Assembly (NCBI GenBank): GCA_037447655.1
Contig: JBBHKE010000674.1
Location: 19,776-83,775, forward strand
Direction of reading: 5' to 3'
DNA length: 64,000 bases
Source of the DNA: Zygnema cylindricum
Lineage: Eukaryota; Streptophyta; Zygnematophyceae; Zygnematales; Zygnemataceae
Numbering within the stretch: the stretch's first letter is position 1; each line of letters opens with the position of its first letter. Made by a program: the position numbers and the translations under genes. The notes beneath the pieces are model-generated. The model saw only the letters and a list, made by a program, of their open reading frames with translations. It searched no databases and was not told the origin of the DNA. Below are positions 44,379 through 56,709 of the stretch, piece by piece.

Positions 44379-45448
44379 AGTCACTTACGTCATTTTGTCA
44401 AAAATTGTACGTTTGAAGTACATATTGGTACAAATAAAGTACCGTTGAGTACAAATTTGACAGTCAATCAGTTGGACTACTTTTTCTTTCAAAATATTGT
44501 TTCAACTGCTTAAAGTTTTGTCGCGCTTGCGGACGTCGACCGTTATAATAAAATTAGCAATTCACACGGCCGGCGAAAGTTTACGGTAACAAAACTGTGG
44601 CAACCACATGTAAATAAAAGTTTTTTAGACAGTCACTTTTTGTATTTACGTGAGCTCCACGGTGAGAGCACTTAGCCGCAAAATTGAAATTGAATCGTCT
44701 AAGGGTTACATTGAACTTAGATGCAAAGTGAAACGAAACCTCTTTAAACTACAATATTATAAGTCTTGTACGGAAATATTAAAACGCACGAAACGAAATA
44801 AACTTTGTGCACTATAATAAAACGAATCTGCGTAAAAATATCAATTGAAATTAAATGAAAAAAATGCGCGTCGTAACCCGCGACGAAATCGAGCGACACT
44901 ATCTACGAATCAACATGCGACGTCACGCGCGGCGAAATCGAGCCACACTATCTACGAATCAACATTCTTACATTACAGCAAAATTTCGTTTCGGGCGTTT
45001 TACTATTTACGTACAAAACTTACAGTAGTTTAGGTTAGTTTAAAGAGGTTTTGTTTCAAGTTGCTTCTAAGTTCAATGTAACGCTTACACGATTCAGTTT
45101 CAATTTTGCGGGTAGCTGATGTCACCGTGGAGCTCACGTAAAGACAAAAAGTGACTGTCTGCAACAATTTTGTTTACATGTGGTTGCCGCAGTTTTGTTA
45201 GCGTAAACGTTTGCCTGCTGTGTGGATTGCTAATTTTATAATGACGGTCAACGTCCGCAAGCGCGGCAAAATTTTAAACGGTTGAAACAATATTTTGAAA
45301 GTCAAAGATGTCCAACTGATTGACCGTCAAATTTGTACTCAACGGTACATTATTTGTACCAATATGAACTTCAAACGTACATTTTTTGACAAAATGACGT
45401 AAGTGACTTTGCGCAACCAAAACAGTCCCTGCCATTGATCAATTCCCT
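44379..45448. mobile_element. large fold-back element with about 425-bp inverted arms
   Basis: The left arm 44379-44803 is repeated inverted as the right arm 44985-45409 (shared: AGTCACTTACGTCATTTTG, GTACTCAACGGTAC, CGCTTGCGGACGT, GTGAGCTCCACGGTGA, ACATTGAACTTAGA). The loop of about 180 bp contains a 38-bp direct repeat. The right side extends to 45448 with sequence also present in the partial copy at 63184, so the left arm is probably truncated at 44379. No coding capacity. It is likely a non-autonomous DNA transposon (Mutator- or fold-back-like); no clear target duplication was found. Confidence 0.85.
44879..44965 (+). repeat. 38-bp direct repeat in fold-back loop
   Basis: CGCGNCGAAATCGAGC...ATCTACGAATCAACAT at 44879-44916 and 44928-44965, with two differences. 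Confidence 0.93.
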
Positions 45449-45541
45449 TAATATATTATGCTATTTTGTAGATGTCGAACTACGGTAAGGGTGACTCGGT
45501 TCGCACTGTGTAAGCATGTCGTCAGCAGCAATTGGTTGGTA

Positions 45542-45758
45542 TATCGCCAATCGTTATTAGCGTGTAAGTGTTTTTAGCTTATACGAATAATTAGCGTGGT
45601 TTACGCTAATTAGGAATTTGAAAATTTTTGAAGAAATCGTCTATTCTAATTAGGAATTAGGGTTTTTTTTAAATAGTGTGGATAATTCTATTTGAGAATA
45701 AAAATAAAAAGAAGGGGGACGGAATTAGCGTACACAACGCTAATAACGATTGGCGGTG
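45542..45758. mobile_element. MITE with CACCGCCAATCGTTATTAGCG termini
   Basis: 217 bp. The right end reads CGCTAATAACGATTGGCGGTG, the left end is its inverted copy with two changes, and TA lies on both sides. Related ends recur at 62021, 62353, 62882 and 63056. Confidence 0.85.
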
Positions 45759-45760
45759 TA

Positions 45761-46880
45761 ATTTACTGTTGTGAGAGCCAAGAAATTATTGTGATGCGCA
45801 AATGGGAAAAGCCCATGTAGCTGCATGAGCATCAATTTTGTAATTCTGACATGCGTTGTGTTTCATTATTCTCACATTTGAGAACACTTCACGTGTCCCC
45901 TCTTTCGAAATTTGACACGTCGGCGACAATAAAAGCTCACGAATAAAAACATATGGATACAAATCCACGATCATTTGGATATTTGGAATTGACGTATCGC
46001 CAAGAAGAACCCGATACGATATTTAATACTGAATTCGTTCCGTTGGTAACGGCGGTTCGCAATGTCCGAAAATCGCGTGGACTCTACGGCAATTCAATAC
46101 CAAGTCCCCGTCCGTACAAACCGGATTTTACGGCTCTCGCTTCGCCAGTTTAACAGTTTTGTACCGTTGTATCATTCCGTGTCATAACGGCCGAATACGG
46201 ATGAGTACGGATTGCAGGATGGCGACCAAGTGTGGCCTCACGAATGCCTTGTCCCAACGAATAAAAACTCGAAAACCATAAAAAAAATCCATAAAACCAT
46301 TAAATAACCCCAACACTTTCAGTTCAGTGTTATTAATGTCGAACACATTAAATAATGTGATTTTTAGTTAGGGTTAGCTCCATCGGGGCACCTAAGCCGT
46401 TAGATTCTGGACAAAATGGTGGAAAGACGGGTCGTATGAAAACAATTTGCCGCAGAAAAAGTGTAAACATTAAAGAGAACCCGAAATTACCAGCATGTAC
46501 GGTAATCATCGGGCCGGTCCATATGTACGGATTAAAAGTTGGTTGGGTCAGCCTATCAGAGACCAATCACAGCCACCACAAAATAATTATGTGTTTGAAA
46601 TTTGAACCCAGCGAACCTTTGACCAGATTTGAATCCAGATTTTCGTTATACTCCCACCAAAAAGGGAAGTTATTCCGATTACCGTCGATTCTTGTAGAAA
46701 AATATTAACGATTTTAGGATTTTCAAAGGGACAAAGGTAGATAGCAGATTTTCCTTGTCGCGCTGTCTAGGATTATTTGGATACGACAAGCGGCTCTATA
46801 CCATAAGTTTGTGTGTCTCGTATAAAATTAGGTGCTTCTCCATGTGCCAAAGTAAAGAAAAACTCCATGCTAAAAACGTA
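45761..46880. other. intergenic, no supported gene
   Basis: A 66-codon plus-strand frame at 45953-46153 (MDTNPRSFGYLELTYRQEE...) has no recognisable domain or gene context. Nothing else evident. Confidence 0.4.
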
Positions 46881-47820
46881 GGGTACGTCCCCATGTATTA
46901 AAGTATCTACTTTTCTCTACCTTTTTGCCCTCAAATTCGGGGAACTTTGACAAAAACTTTAACCGTACGAGAAAGTCATTTTTACCAAAGTAGAGTGAAC
47001 GTCAATTCATACTTTAGATGTACGACATGTTTGTCGTCATGTGAACGCATTTTGGCGTTTTCCCCTTTTCGACCCCCGGGCAAGAGAATCCAACCCAAAA
47101 AAAACTTCATCCAAAATCACCTCGAGGGGGTGATTTTAGTAAAATTACCGCCTAAACAGCGAATGAAAAATGACCCACGCACACGCTACAGGAGTGGGGA
47201 AATTTAAGGACGAGGGAGAGTCCTCTCTAATGCCCGTCACGGGCATGTACGGAAAAAAAAATTGCAGGGGTCTCGGACCTCCACTTTCATTCATGGGGTC
47301 CTTTGCAAAATTTTGCGCCGTCGTCGCCTCTCCCCTCTCCCTCTCACACTATCGCTTTTATCTCACACTATTTAGAATAAGACACGACAATATTGGTATA
47401 TGATGAATGATATTTTAAAAATAATATTTTTGAAAATTTTTAGGTTTTTTTTTAATGGCAAATCGAGTGAGAAAAGTAGAAAAAACGAAATCGGGAAACC
47501 ATGGCTGAAAGTTATTGAGACAGTGACATCGACGTTGTCACAAGTGAGCATGACGTCACAATGTCACCAAACCCTAAACATCATAAATTTCACAAAAATC
47601 TAGACGTCTACCACTGTCGTTGTTTTTGTTGGCGTCACTAATCGTTGGAAGTTTTGTAGTCGACTTCAATCGTCACAAGTTGTACCTACGTCTACCACCG
47701 TCACATTCCAAAGTTCCGATTTCATTTTCGCACACAGGGACGCTCTTCAAAGTAGTACAAAAAATCTTCACTACAGTCCAAAATACTTTATCAAAGTACC
47801 GATTACATGGGGACGTACCC
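46881..47820 (+). mobile_element. Harbinger-like non-autonomous element, copy 2
   Basis: GGGTACGTCCCCATGTA ... TACATGGGGACGTACCC, flanked by GTA (46878-46880) and TTA (47821-47823). Aligns over its full 940 bp with 14346-15286. Confidence 0.85.
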
Positions 47821-47823
47821 TTA

Positions 47824-48536
47824 AAGCCATACCGCGTAAGTTTTAACCGTACAAAAAAATAGAAAAAAATTGAAGTACATTTTGGGTCATCATCGAATTT
47901 AGGATGAAGTACATGTTGTCGTTTTGTGTTCTTTGACCCACGGCCACTCCAAAAAAACGTCATCTTCAGACTTTTATTTAAAACACAAGGACGATGTGTT
48001 TTAAAACAAAGTATATTCGAAAAACAAATAAGAACACGTATTCGCACGTGTAAATTTTTTTTTACAAAAATTTCAAATGAATTCAAGCGACCGCGAAAAG
48101 TACACCATTTGTTATGTTTTGTCCGTTTGCGTTCAGGTACGACGAGGCAAAGTACATAATTTGTTTGGTTTTGTCCGTTTGCGCTTGGTACGATTTTATT
48201 TTGCCAAGGGTCTCAAGATTCCGACGTCGAGCAGATAGGAGAAGCAAAGGCAAAGTGCATCTTCTTCAATCGCGAAAGGGCACACGCTGGAAGGTAGTAC
48301 TTCTATAATGCCACGAAAACTCATGGGACGTCACAAGCAGTTACAAAAAATAACGTGCGTCATCACAGATTGTAGACGTTGACAACCGTCATGGGCATTG
48401 TCAACGTATACAATCGTCACACCCTTAAGTAACTATTTCGTTGTTACACATAAGGACACTTGAAATCTCGGTTTGTCGGATCTGCGCTAGAAAGAAAAGC
48501 AAGTTCGCTAAGTTTTAAGTACATGGAGACGCACCC
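47824..48536 (-). mobile_element. Harbinger-like element, copy of the 55-kb type
   Basis: The right end ACATGGAGACGCACCC is followed by TTA. Read in reverse, the interior matches 55327-56101 (AACTTAGCGAACNTNCTTT, GTGACGATTNTANACGT, TTTAAAACACATNG). The left end abuts copy 2 and is decayed. Confidence 0.65.
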
Positions 48537-48539
48537 TTA

Positions 48540-49374
48540 GTAGATAACATTAAAGTACATTACTTGCCAAAATAAAAAAAAGGTTGAATCATTTTAATAA
48601 CGCTGACCGTATATGATTTTCAATTGATTGTAAGAGAAGACATGTGAAATTATCAATATAGATCATACTTAACACATCAACACGTGTGATAAATTAATAA
48701 TTATTTTGCAACTTGCCATACGACCTAGGCAAACGTAAAATTTCAGCCTCAAAAACGACGAAAGACGCTCGAAGACGCTATTTCTCACGTGCGGATATTT
48801 TGGCAAACTCACGTCCACGCGGCAAATTAGGTCCGTGCGTTTTTAAGTGGTTGATGTTTTTTTTTTTCATTGGAAAACAATAATCAGAGAAAATCCCTAA
48901 ACGTGCCTGAAAATGTTTTGGGCACATGCGAATACGACAATCCAATTTTTCTTGCTTTTGTGGGGTTTTTAATGGATTTTTAGGTGGTTTAAGTTTTTTT
49001 CTTTTTAAATAATAAAATAGACAACTGTAAACAAATAAAAGATTATCCTAAAAAAAATTTAAGCTTTCGGCTCGTCGAGTGATTTTTTCGGGGCGTGAGA
49101 TTACAATTACACGAAGTTTTTTTTTTTTTGAAGGTGATAAAATATTTGAAGTGTCTGTTTTTGTCGGCCCTCCAATGAAAAAATAATGAAATAAAAAAAT
49201 AGAATCGCAGCAACGACGTCGAATGGTAGAATTTTTTTTTGGGAATTGCAAAATATATGTTAAGTCGTCAGCTCCCACGTGGCTCAACATGACATTATTT
49301 TTTTTTATTTTTTTTTTACGGAAAAAGATTATTGTCCCTTGTGGACACGTACAACAACTGACTAAGGGTTGAAT
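48540..49374. other. AT-rich intergenic DNA, nothing recognised
   Basis: Several poly-T runs and no gene signal. Confidence 0.45.
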
Positions 49375-49650
49375 TTAAGCTAGAATGCTCTAAATTTCAC
49401 TAAGGAATGAAACATAGCAAAACGACAAGCTAAGACGAAAGTACTAAACAAATCTAAAAGTACTATCGTACTAAACTAGACGTACGACAATTATAGACGC
49501 GAAACGAAACGACAAATGTTTCGCAAAATCTATAGAACTTTATCGAAACTTACATTAGAGTACTTTTGATACATTCTAAAAAGTACAGTTTTCCTTTCGC
49601 GAAATCGAACCGATTTCGCGTGCGTACGATTCTTTCAATGAATCGTAACA
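49375..49650 (-). repeat. truncated 3' LTR of element D (276 bp)
   Basis: Starts TGTTACGATTCATTG at 49650 on the minus strand and matches 54816-55091. The other 299 bp of the LTR are missing. Confidence 0.9.
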
Positions 49651-49680
49651 TTCCCCCTCTTCATTGAAGAATCGTCTACA

Positions 49681-51234
49681 TCACATCAACCCTAATTTAG
49701 GTCTTCCTCTTAGAAGTACATCAAACGTCGCCGCCTTAGTAAGCATATCGGCAGTTTCCTCAAATGTCGATACATACAAAAATTCCACTTCTTTTGCCGC
49801 TACCAAATCTCGTACGAAATGCCATTGAATCTGTATATGTTTAGTGCGTTTGTGAAAAACGTGATTTTTCACAAGTGCCATCGAACTCATACTAACCGTA
49901 AAAATTTGTAAGCATCCAATCGAAAATCCAAGTTCGCTTAACATTTCCTTTATCCATATTGATGCCTTGCTTGCATGGCACGCCGCTATATACTCGGCCT
50001 CCGTTGAACTTAGTGCCACAGTTGGTTGCAAACGCGAACTCCACGAAATCGTTGCTCCACCAAACAGAAACGCATATCCGGACGTTGATTTTCCCGAATC
50101 AAAGTCTCCGCCCCAATCGGCGTCGCAATATCTGACGCATTCCAACGATTCTCTTTTAGATTTGAATACAAGATCGATATCCATAGTTCCCGCCAAGTAT
50201 CGATATATACTCTTGACGGCTTCCCAATGTGATTTCTTTGGCGCTTGACAATATCGACTTACAATTGAAACGACCGCTGAAATATCGGGCCGCGTACCTA
50301 CACTTAGGGACATTAAACTTCCAATCGCTTCGCGGTACGGTACATCTACCGTCGCTTCTTCCTCAAACTTTCGCAATTGACTTTTTGCATCCATAGGCGT
50401 CGAAATTGGTTTTGCATCAAGCATAGAAAGCCGAGTTAATACCTCTTTACAATATTGTGCTTGACTTAACTTTATATCCCCGTTCTCATTACGAATCACT
50501 TCAATTCCCAAAATATATTTTACTTCGCCAAGATCTGTGACTTTGAAATGTTGTCGTAAGTACGCTTTCAATTCGCGTATACGTATCAAACTATCCGACG
50601 TCATCAAGAAATCATCGACGTAAACCGAAAATATAATTTGATCTTTTCCTTGTCCTTTCACGTACACTCCAAAATCCGAGATCGTACGCTTGAAACCAAA
50701 ATCCAAAAGTACTTTGTGTAGTCGTAAATACCAAGTGCGAGGCGCCTGCTTCAATCCGTAGAGCGATTTGCGAAGACGCCATACCATGCCTTGTCGTGAT
50801 GTCACGCCTTCGGCTACCTTCATATAAACTTGTTCTTCTAAGTCTCCATTTAGGAACGTGGTCTCCATATCCATTTGATGAACGTGTTTCTTCTTTGCAG
50901 CGGTAATCGCCATAATCATCCTTAAAGAGTCGAATTTCACAACGGGAGCATACGTCTCCGTTTAATCTACCCTCTCTCTTTGCTGAAATCCTTTGCATAC
51001 GAGTCTCGCCTTATATTTTACTACTTCACCCGATGCACCAGTTTTAGTTTTGAAGACCCAATTCGCGACAATCGCCTTCTTTCCTTCCGATAAATTTACT
51101 TCCTCAAATGTCCGATTTTCCACGATTGATTTATACTCCTTCTCCCATGCCGGCTTCCACTTTGTTTCCCAATCACACGAATTTCTTGCCTCCGCGTATG
51201 ATTGAACGCCGGCCAGATTCTCGCACATTAATTG
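49681..51234 (-). pseudogene. copia D reverse transcriptase-RNase H, one nonsense codon
   Basis: Continuous with the integrase frame across the TAG at 51235-51237. RT motifs: NWVFKTKTGASGE, LVCKGFQQRE, VYVDDFLM near 50615. RNase H: CDADWGGD, STEAEYIAA, VSMSSMALVKN, RTKHIQIQWHFVRD. TAA at 50962-50964 replaces the tyrosine of the D-Y-T-E-T-Y segment. The first codons are CAA TTA ATG. Confidence 0.92.
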
Positions 51235-51237
51235 CTA
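51229..51237 (-). promoter_or_regulatory. candidate stop-codon readthrough site (TAG CAATTA), element D
   Basis: CTT TTA TAG CAA TTA ATG. The nine bases TAGCAATTA are exactly the tobamovirus leaky context. It is at the same codon position as in A, B and C. Confidence 0.82.
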
Positions 51238-54200
51238 TAAAAGGAATTCCGTCTCCTTCGCATCGGAGACGAAATAACGGGAATTGGAATTCTCTCCACC
51301 AATTTTATCATAAGAAAGCCGATTTGGTTTCTTTCCTCTATTCTCTCGAGTACTCCGTCTAAGGACCGGAACTTGTTCCACAATCTTCTCCTCCTCGTCC
51401 ACATTCGATTTTGAACTCGAAGATTTTTGACTTTCCGTCGACATTTTGGAATTTCGGCTCACATTACTCCGAACATCAATGTCAATGTCCAATTTCTCCA
51501 AACTCGAATTAACATTTGATTTTCCCTTCTTGATGTTAACAATGGATTCCGGTTCCTCATCCGAATCCGAATCCTCAATGTCCGGGAAATTGGCAACATT
51601 GTCTACCTCATAAAAATCAAGTTTCTTCTTCAATTCCGCCGATTTTTCAATAACCGATTTTAAGTCTTCGTGAAAATTAACATTTCGGGATTCTTCCACA
51701 ATACGACGAACCTGATCGAATATACGATAAAGATTTCCTTTCGTACTATAGCCCACTATAATTTCGAGCCAACTTCTCGCCGCAAATTTCCCTTTCCTTT
51801 TCACTTGATCGACATATACCGTAGCACGATATCAACAAATTCGGAGATGATGGAGAGCCGGTTTCCGCCCATAAAGTAATTCGAATGGTGTTTTATCACC
51901 GGAAACCGAAGTAAGTCTCCGATTACGAATGTAATTGGCCGTGAGGATAGCATCTCCCCATATTAAGATACTTTGAACGGCCGAATGCACCATCGCTCTC
52001 ACCATTTCTTGTAAAGTCCTATTTTTCCTTTCGGCAACTCCATTTGATTCCGGAGAATAAGGTGAAGTAAATTGTTGGGTAATACCTTTCTCCTTACAAT
52101 ACCTCTCGAATGCGATAAATTCGCCTCCATTATCCGAACGAATGGCTTTCAATTCCCGTTTGCATTGTCTTTCAGCAAATGCATGCCACTCAATAAAAGT
52201 TTCAAGAGCATCTGATTTCCTCTTCAATAATCGAACCCACGAAAATCTTGAATAGTCATCAACGATGACCATAATATATCGGTTTCCTCTGAGGCTCTCC
52301 GGCTTAATTTGTCCACATAGATCGACGTGGACAAGCTCCAAAGGATGTTGAGCCCAAAATTTCACATCCTTCGTAGGATGTGGTTCCCGAATTTGTAGTC
52401 CTTGACTACATCCATCACATCCATTTACTTTTTCGCCGGTAGCAAGATCCAATCCTCTCACACATGCCGTTTTTATCATTTTCCTCAATTTCCCTTCGGA
52501 TATATGACACATCCGATGGTGCCATAACGTTAAATCTCCCTTTAATTCCGAGATTTGATTTAGAATGCCCGTGGAAGAAACATTCTTCCTCGGTCGCTTC
52601 CATAAAAGTCGACTATGCATCGAATTGGTGACTTCGCCTTCGCCGATTAATTTGCCGTCGGCGCAATATATGAGAATCGCCGAATCACCTCTAGCGACCA
52701 CGCTTCCACCGGCACGCTGAATTTGAGGTACGCTTAATAGATTCACTGAACCATCCGGAATATATAGGACATTCAATAGACGCGCCTCCGAAATAGTTTC
52801 ATTTTCAAAACGGTCCCATGTAGGTAAATTCAATCGAACGGTACCCACTTTATCAACCGTAATCGTTTGTCCACTTGCAACCGTAATTAATTTTGGTACG
52901 GTAAGTGAACGCATGTCGTCAAACAATGTAGCGTCCGTACACACGTGGTGAGACGCTCCCGTGTCAATAATCCACTCCTTTTCGCGTGCGTCACTTGGTT
53001 CACTTAATGAACCAATAGAGAGGTGAAGACAAGTGAATGTTTGTCCTCCTTCGTCTCCTTCAAAATTTTCCAAGTCAACAAAATTTCCATGGTTGCCGCC
53101 ATGGCCGCCATAGCGTCCAGGACCACGACCACTATCACGTCCGCGACCGCGACCTCCAAAACTGCGACCGCCTCTTACTCCTTCTCTACTAAATTTAGAG
53201 TAGCATTGTTGGCTCGTGTGGCCTAGTTTCCCACAATTGAAGCATTCTTTCTCCTTTTCCGGACAAGAGGCTGAAATATGGCCGGGCCGGTTGCAACGGA
53301 AGCATAAGACGCTGCTACCATCATTTTGGGCAGACCAAATTTTTAGATTTCCACCCCTATCAAGCCATTTTCCACGACCTCTCAGACCTCCTCCTTTTCC
53401 ACCCCCTCTTCCACGGAAATAATGCAAATCTGCGAATTCGGGAGCGGTCACATTCAAAGATCCCATGCTCAAGGAGCCTTTTGAAGAGCAAACACGATTA
53501 CTTTCTGCCATATTTAAATAATTCACAATAAATTCGTAAGTATTATTTTCCCTTGCAAGTAAAACCTCCTTGAGGTGGATCCATTTATCCGGTAACGCAT
53601 TCAAAAAACCGGTTACTTTGTCCTCCTCGGTGATCACTCTTCCATTGTTAAGAAGTTGCTTCACAATAATATTGAATCTCTTCACGGCATCATCAAAAGA
53701 TTCATTGGATTTCATTTTAAATTGCATGAAATCGGAGAACACGTATTGCCCTTTGTTTTGGATTCCCCTCTCAAATTGGGATTCCAACGCCTTCCAACAT
53801 CCGTGTGCGGTGCTATGCGTGAGGAAATGATCATGCATGGAAACTGAACACGTTTGCATCAATCCGGTGATAGCCGCAAGATTCTTTCGCCTCCACAAAC
53901 GACGAGCCTTCGCATCTCCGACCGGCATTTTCTCTTCTCCAAATACGACCTTCCAAAGACCTCTCAAAATCAATTGAGCTCGAATATATTTCTTCCACGA
54001 AGGGTAATTCGATCCATTGAATACGACGGTCTTTCAGGGCATCTGAAACATTTCCACTCCTCCTTGACTATCTTCTTCTAAATCGGAATCGTCATCAAGC
54101 TTAAATTTCCCCCTCTTATCTTTCACTTTCTTTGCCTCCTCATCACTATCATCGGAATCTCCTCCATCCGGATCGGGATCCGGCTCACCGTGATCTAACT

Positions 54201-54480
54201 CATCAAACCTCCTATCCACGGCTGAGAATTTCTCATCAATCCGACGCATAAAATTCTCCAAATACTCTCGCATTTGATTTTTGGACATCGAGCCACCTAT
54301 ACCTCTATTTTGGTCAACCAAATCCGTGGGGAATGATGAATCAAATGCGGCTCCGGTAAAACTGAACTCTTTCTCTTCTTTAGGAGGATCTTTGGGAGTC
54401 GGCAAATTTTCCCAAAAGTTCGAAATAGGGGTAGCTGAAGAGGAGGGAGTGAAAAGGGACTTCTTTTTGTTCCTTCCCAT
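51235..54480 (-). pseudogene. copia D Gag-protease-integrase, two nonsense codons
   Basis: Begins at ATG 54480 (MGRNKKK). TGA at 54034-54036 replaces the glycine of the M-S-G-K motif before FNGSNY, and TGA at 51832-51834 replaces the glycine of I-W-G-C-R. Between them it shows gag, a weak RGG region, CCHC knuckles (CFRCNRPGHISASC, CFNCGKLGHTSQQC), protease DTGASHH, integrase HHCC (LWHHRMCH ... CDGC) and DDE (HVDLCG, SDNGGEF, ESNGVAERKN). The last segment ends E-F-L-L before the TAG. Confidence 0.93.
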
Positions 54481-54502
54481 ACACTATGATGGACCTCTAC
54501 CC

Positions 54503-54514
54503 GCTCCGATACCA
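54503..54514 (-). other. primer-binding site, element D
   Basis: TGGTATCGGAGC on the minus strand, two bases from the LTR end. Confidence 0.92.
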
Positions 54515-54516
54515 AA

Positions 54517-55091
54517 TAAAAGGATCGATAATAAACTCTGAGCTCATTTACAAACACTTATAGCAGCAAAAGCATTCAGATTATAAAACATTAAATCAAC
54601 ATTGAAGAGACATTTTGAAAAATTCTCACATTAATATAAAACTGAAATTACAATTTATTCTCTATCTCTTCTATTACTCCATATAAACCTCCAATTTCTC
54701 ATTGATTGATTAACACACAGTCATGGTGTCCCTTAAATACAATACCAGCCATGGCGTGACACGTGTGAGCATGCGCCGCCAAGAATCCTCCAGAAATCTG
54801 CCACATGTCCGCAGATTAAGCTAGAATACTCTAAATTTCACTAAGGGTTGAAACATAGCAAAACGACAAGCTAAGACGAAAGTACTAGACAAATATAAAA
54901 GTACTATCATACTAAACTAGACGTACGACAATTATAGACGCGAAACGAAATGACAAATGTTTCGCGAAATCTATAGAACTTTATTGCAACTTACGTTAGA
55001 GTACTTTCGATACATTCTAAAAAGTACAGTTTTTCTTTCGCGAAATCGAACCGATTTCGCGTGCGTACGATTCTTTCAATGAATCGTAACA
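54517..55091 (-). repeat. 5' LTR of element D (575 bp)
   Basis: TGTTACGATTC ... GATCCTTTTA; the expected terminal CA is mutated to TA. The part 54816-55091 aligns with the 3' LTR, with about 14 differences in 276 bp. Confidence 0.9.
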
Positions 55092-55326
55092 ACTCTATCA
55101 TGTACGATTTTGTAATTCTGTACCATTTGTACAGAAGCACAGTAGAGTACAAAGTCGTGCAAAGGACAATACTGGAAATCTGTGTTAAAAGATTTTGAGT
55201 CCCTATGGCAGATTCACCTCCCTCGATACCCAAAACATATTATGTCCGAAATTTAGTTGCTTGTGACTTTTAGGCGACCACGTGGGGGTTTTAAAAATTA
55301 AAACTTTAAAAGTCAACTTCGTCTAA

Positions 55327-56101
55327 AGGTACGGCCCCATGTATGTGTAACTTAGCGAACCTACTTTGTATTTTATTGCGGATCCGGCGGACCCTGATTT
55401 CAGGTGTCTCTATGTGTTTACTTGAAATTGTTACTTAACTTTGTGACGATTCTACACGTCGACAATACCGGTGACGGCTGTCGCCGTGTACAATTTGTCT
55501 TTCCCGCACCGTATTTTTTTGAAACTTTTTGAAGCGTCGCAAGACACATCGTAATTTTTGAAATTTTTTGCGGAGTTGGCATGTCGCATGTCATTGCGTG
55601 ACATCGTAGACGTGCAGCCTTGCAGCCGTGGCTGTACGACATGCCTTTGCGTAAACCTCTCCTGTCCGGCCGCCATGACTTCGCAGATTTTACACCTTCG
55701 CAGATTTTTCAACTTTGCGTGAAATGACACTGCACCATCGAGACCCCTGCAAAAAAAAAACCGTACAACATGCAATCGGACAAAAAAATTACCTTGTAAT
55801 TTTTTAAGTCGTCAAAAACTTCTAAAAACTTTTCACACGTGGGAATATGTTTTCCTATTAGTTTTACTTTGCTTAAAACACATTGCCGATGTGGTTTATG
55901 ATAAGTTTGAAGATGACGTGACAATGGGTCAAAAAAACGCAAGACCACAAATTTTCGTACAACTTAAGTTCGCGGATGACGCAAATTGTACCCTACAAAT
56001 TTGCTATATCTTCGTACGGCTGCAACTTAAGCAGTACGGCGCTAAGCTACAAAGGATAACGACAGAAAAAAACCCGTACTTAGCCACATGGAGCCGTACC
56101 C
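55327..56101 (+). mobile_element. Harbinger-like non-autonomous element, second type
   Basis: AGGTACGGCCCCATGTA ... CACATGGAGCCGTACCC with TAA on both sides (55324-55326 and 56102-56104). Termini resemble the 14346/46881 type but the interior differs. A reverse copy is at 47824-48536. Confidence 0.82.
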
Positions 56102-56407
56102 TAAATGAAAAAACATTTTATCGGAATAGCAGATTCGATCCTCCTGATTTTTTTTTTTTGTGAATTGGTGTCCAAAAACAATGTCGGCCACAAAAAACAG
56201 AAATCGCATCAATGGAAGTACTGAGGTACCAGAAAACGACAAACATTACAATCCAGAAAGTATATGCGAATCTCGACACGATCCACTGAAAAGACCACTG
56301 CTTTCCGTACACCTTGTACTATCTATAAGACAGACGCGGTAGGGTACAATTCGACATTTGTGCACCAACCACAAGTCACGAGCATCCTTCCCCTACGGTC
56401 TAAATCA

Positions 56408-56413
56408 CACGTG
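56408..56413. promoter_or_regulatory. G-box-like CACGTG upstream of proline-rich gene 1
   Basis: ACACGTGT about 160 bp upstream of the TATA box. It lies outside the part duplicated in gene 2. Function is inferred only. Confidence 0.3.
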
Positions 56414-56571
56414 TGAGCGCCGCACTGAATTCGAATCCGTACAATCCTTGTTCGTGAGGCCGTTTCGCCGTACATCAAAAGGAAATAACTATCCCGCTTC
56501 CGGAAGTCCCACAATCACTCAAATAACGCGTATTGGAATACCCACTCCCTACCATCCTCCCGCTTCCCTCC

Positions 56572-56578
56572 TATAAAT
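56572..56578 (+). promoter_or_regulatory. TATA box of proline-rich gene 1
   Basis: TATAAAT, 132 bp before the ATG and followed by a pyrimidine-rich leader. Sequence upstream from 56436 is shared, inverted, with gene 2. Confidence 0.75.
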
Positions 56579-56709
56579 TTCCCTCTCTCCTCCTCATTCT
56601 ACATCCAAATTTTCACTCTCCTCCTCCCTTCTCCCCTCCATATTCCACTCTGCCTCTCCATTTTTTTTCACTCCTTCGCCTCAGAGCTCCCAAAAGAAAT
56701 AAGGCAGCC

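Larger units (their letters stand above)
49375..55091 (-). mobile_element. Ty1/copia LTR retrotransposon D, degenerate
   Basis: A third LTR family of the same copia group. The 5' LTR is 54517-55091, PBS 54503-54514, PPT 49651-49661 and a truncated 3' LTR 49375-49650. Coding is nearly colinear with C but has three lone nonsense codons (54034, 51832, 50962) that no other element shares. About 5% divergence between the overlapping LTR parts fits an older insertion. Confidence 0.95.

Noticed and set aside
45953-46153. 66-codon plus-strand frame as a small gene
   Set aside because: No domain, no promoter or splice evidence, and it lies among repeats.
51832-51834. TGA in element D integrase (also TGA 54034 and TAA 50962) as recoding sites
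   Set aside because: Found in one element only, no CARYYA context, and each is explained by a single base change of a conserved codon.
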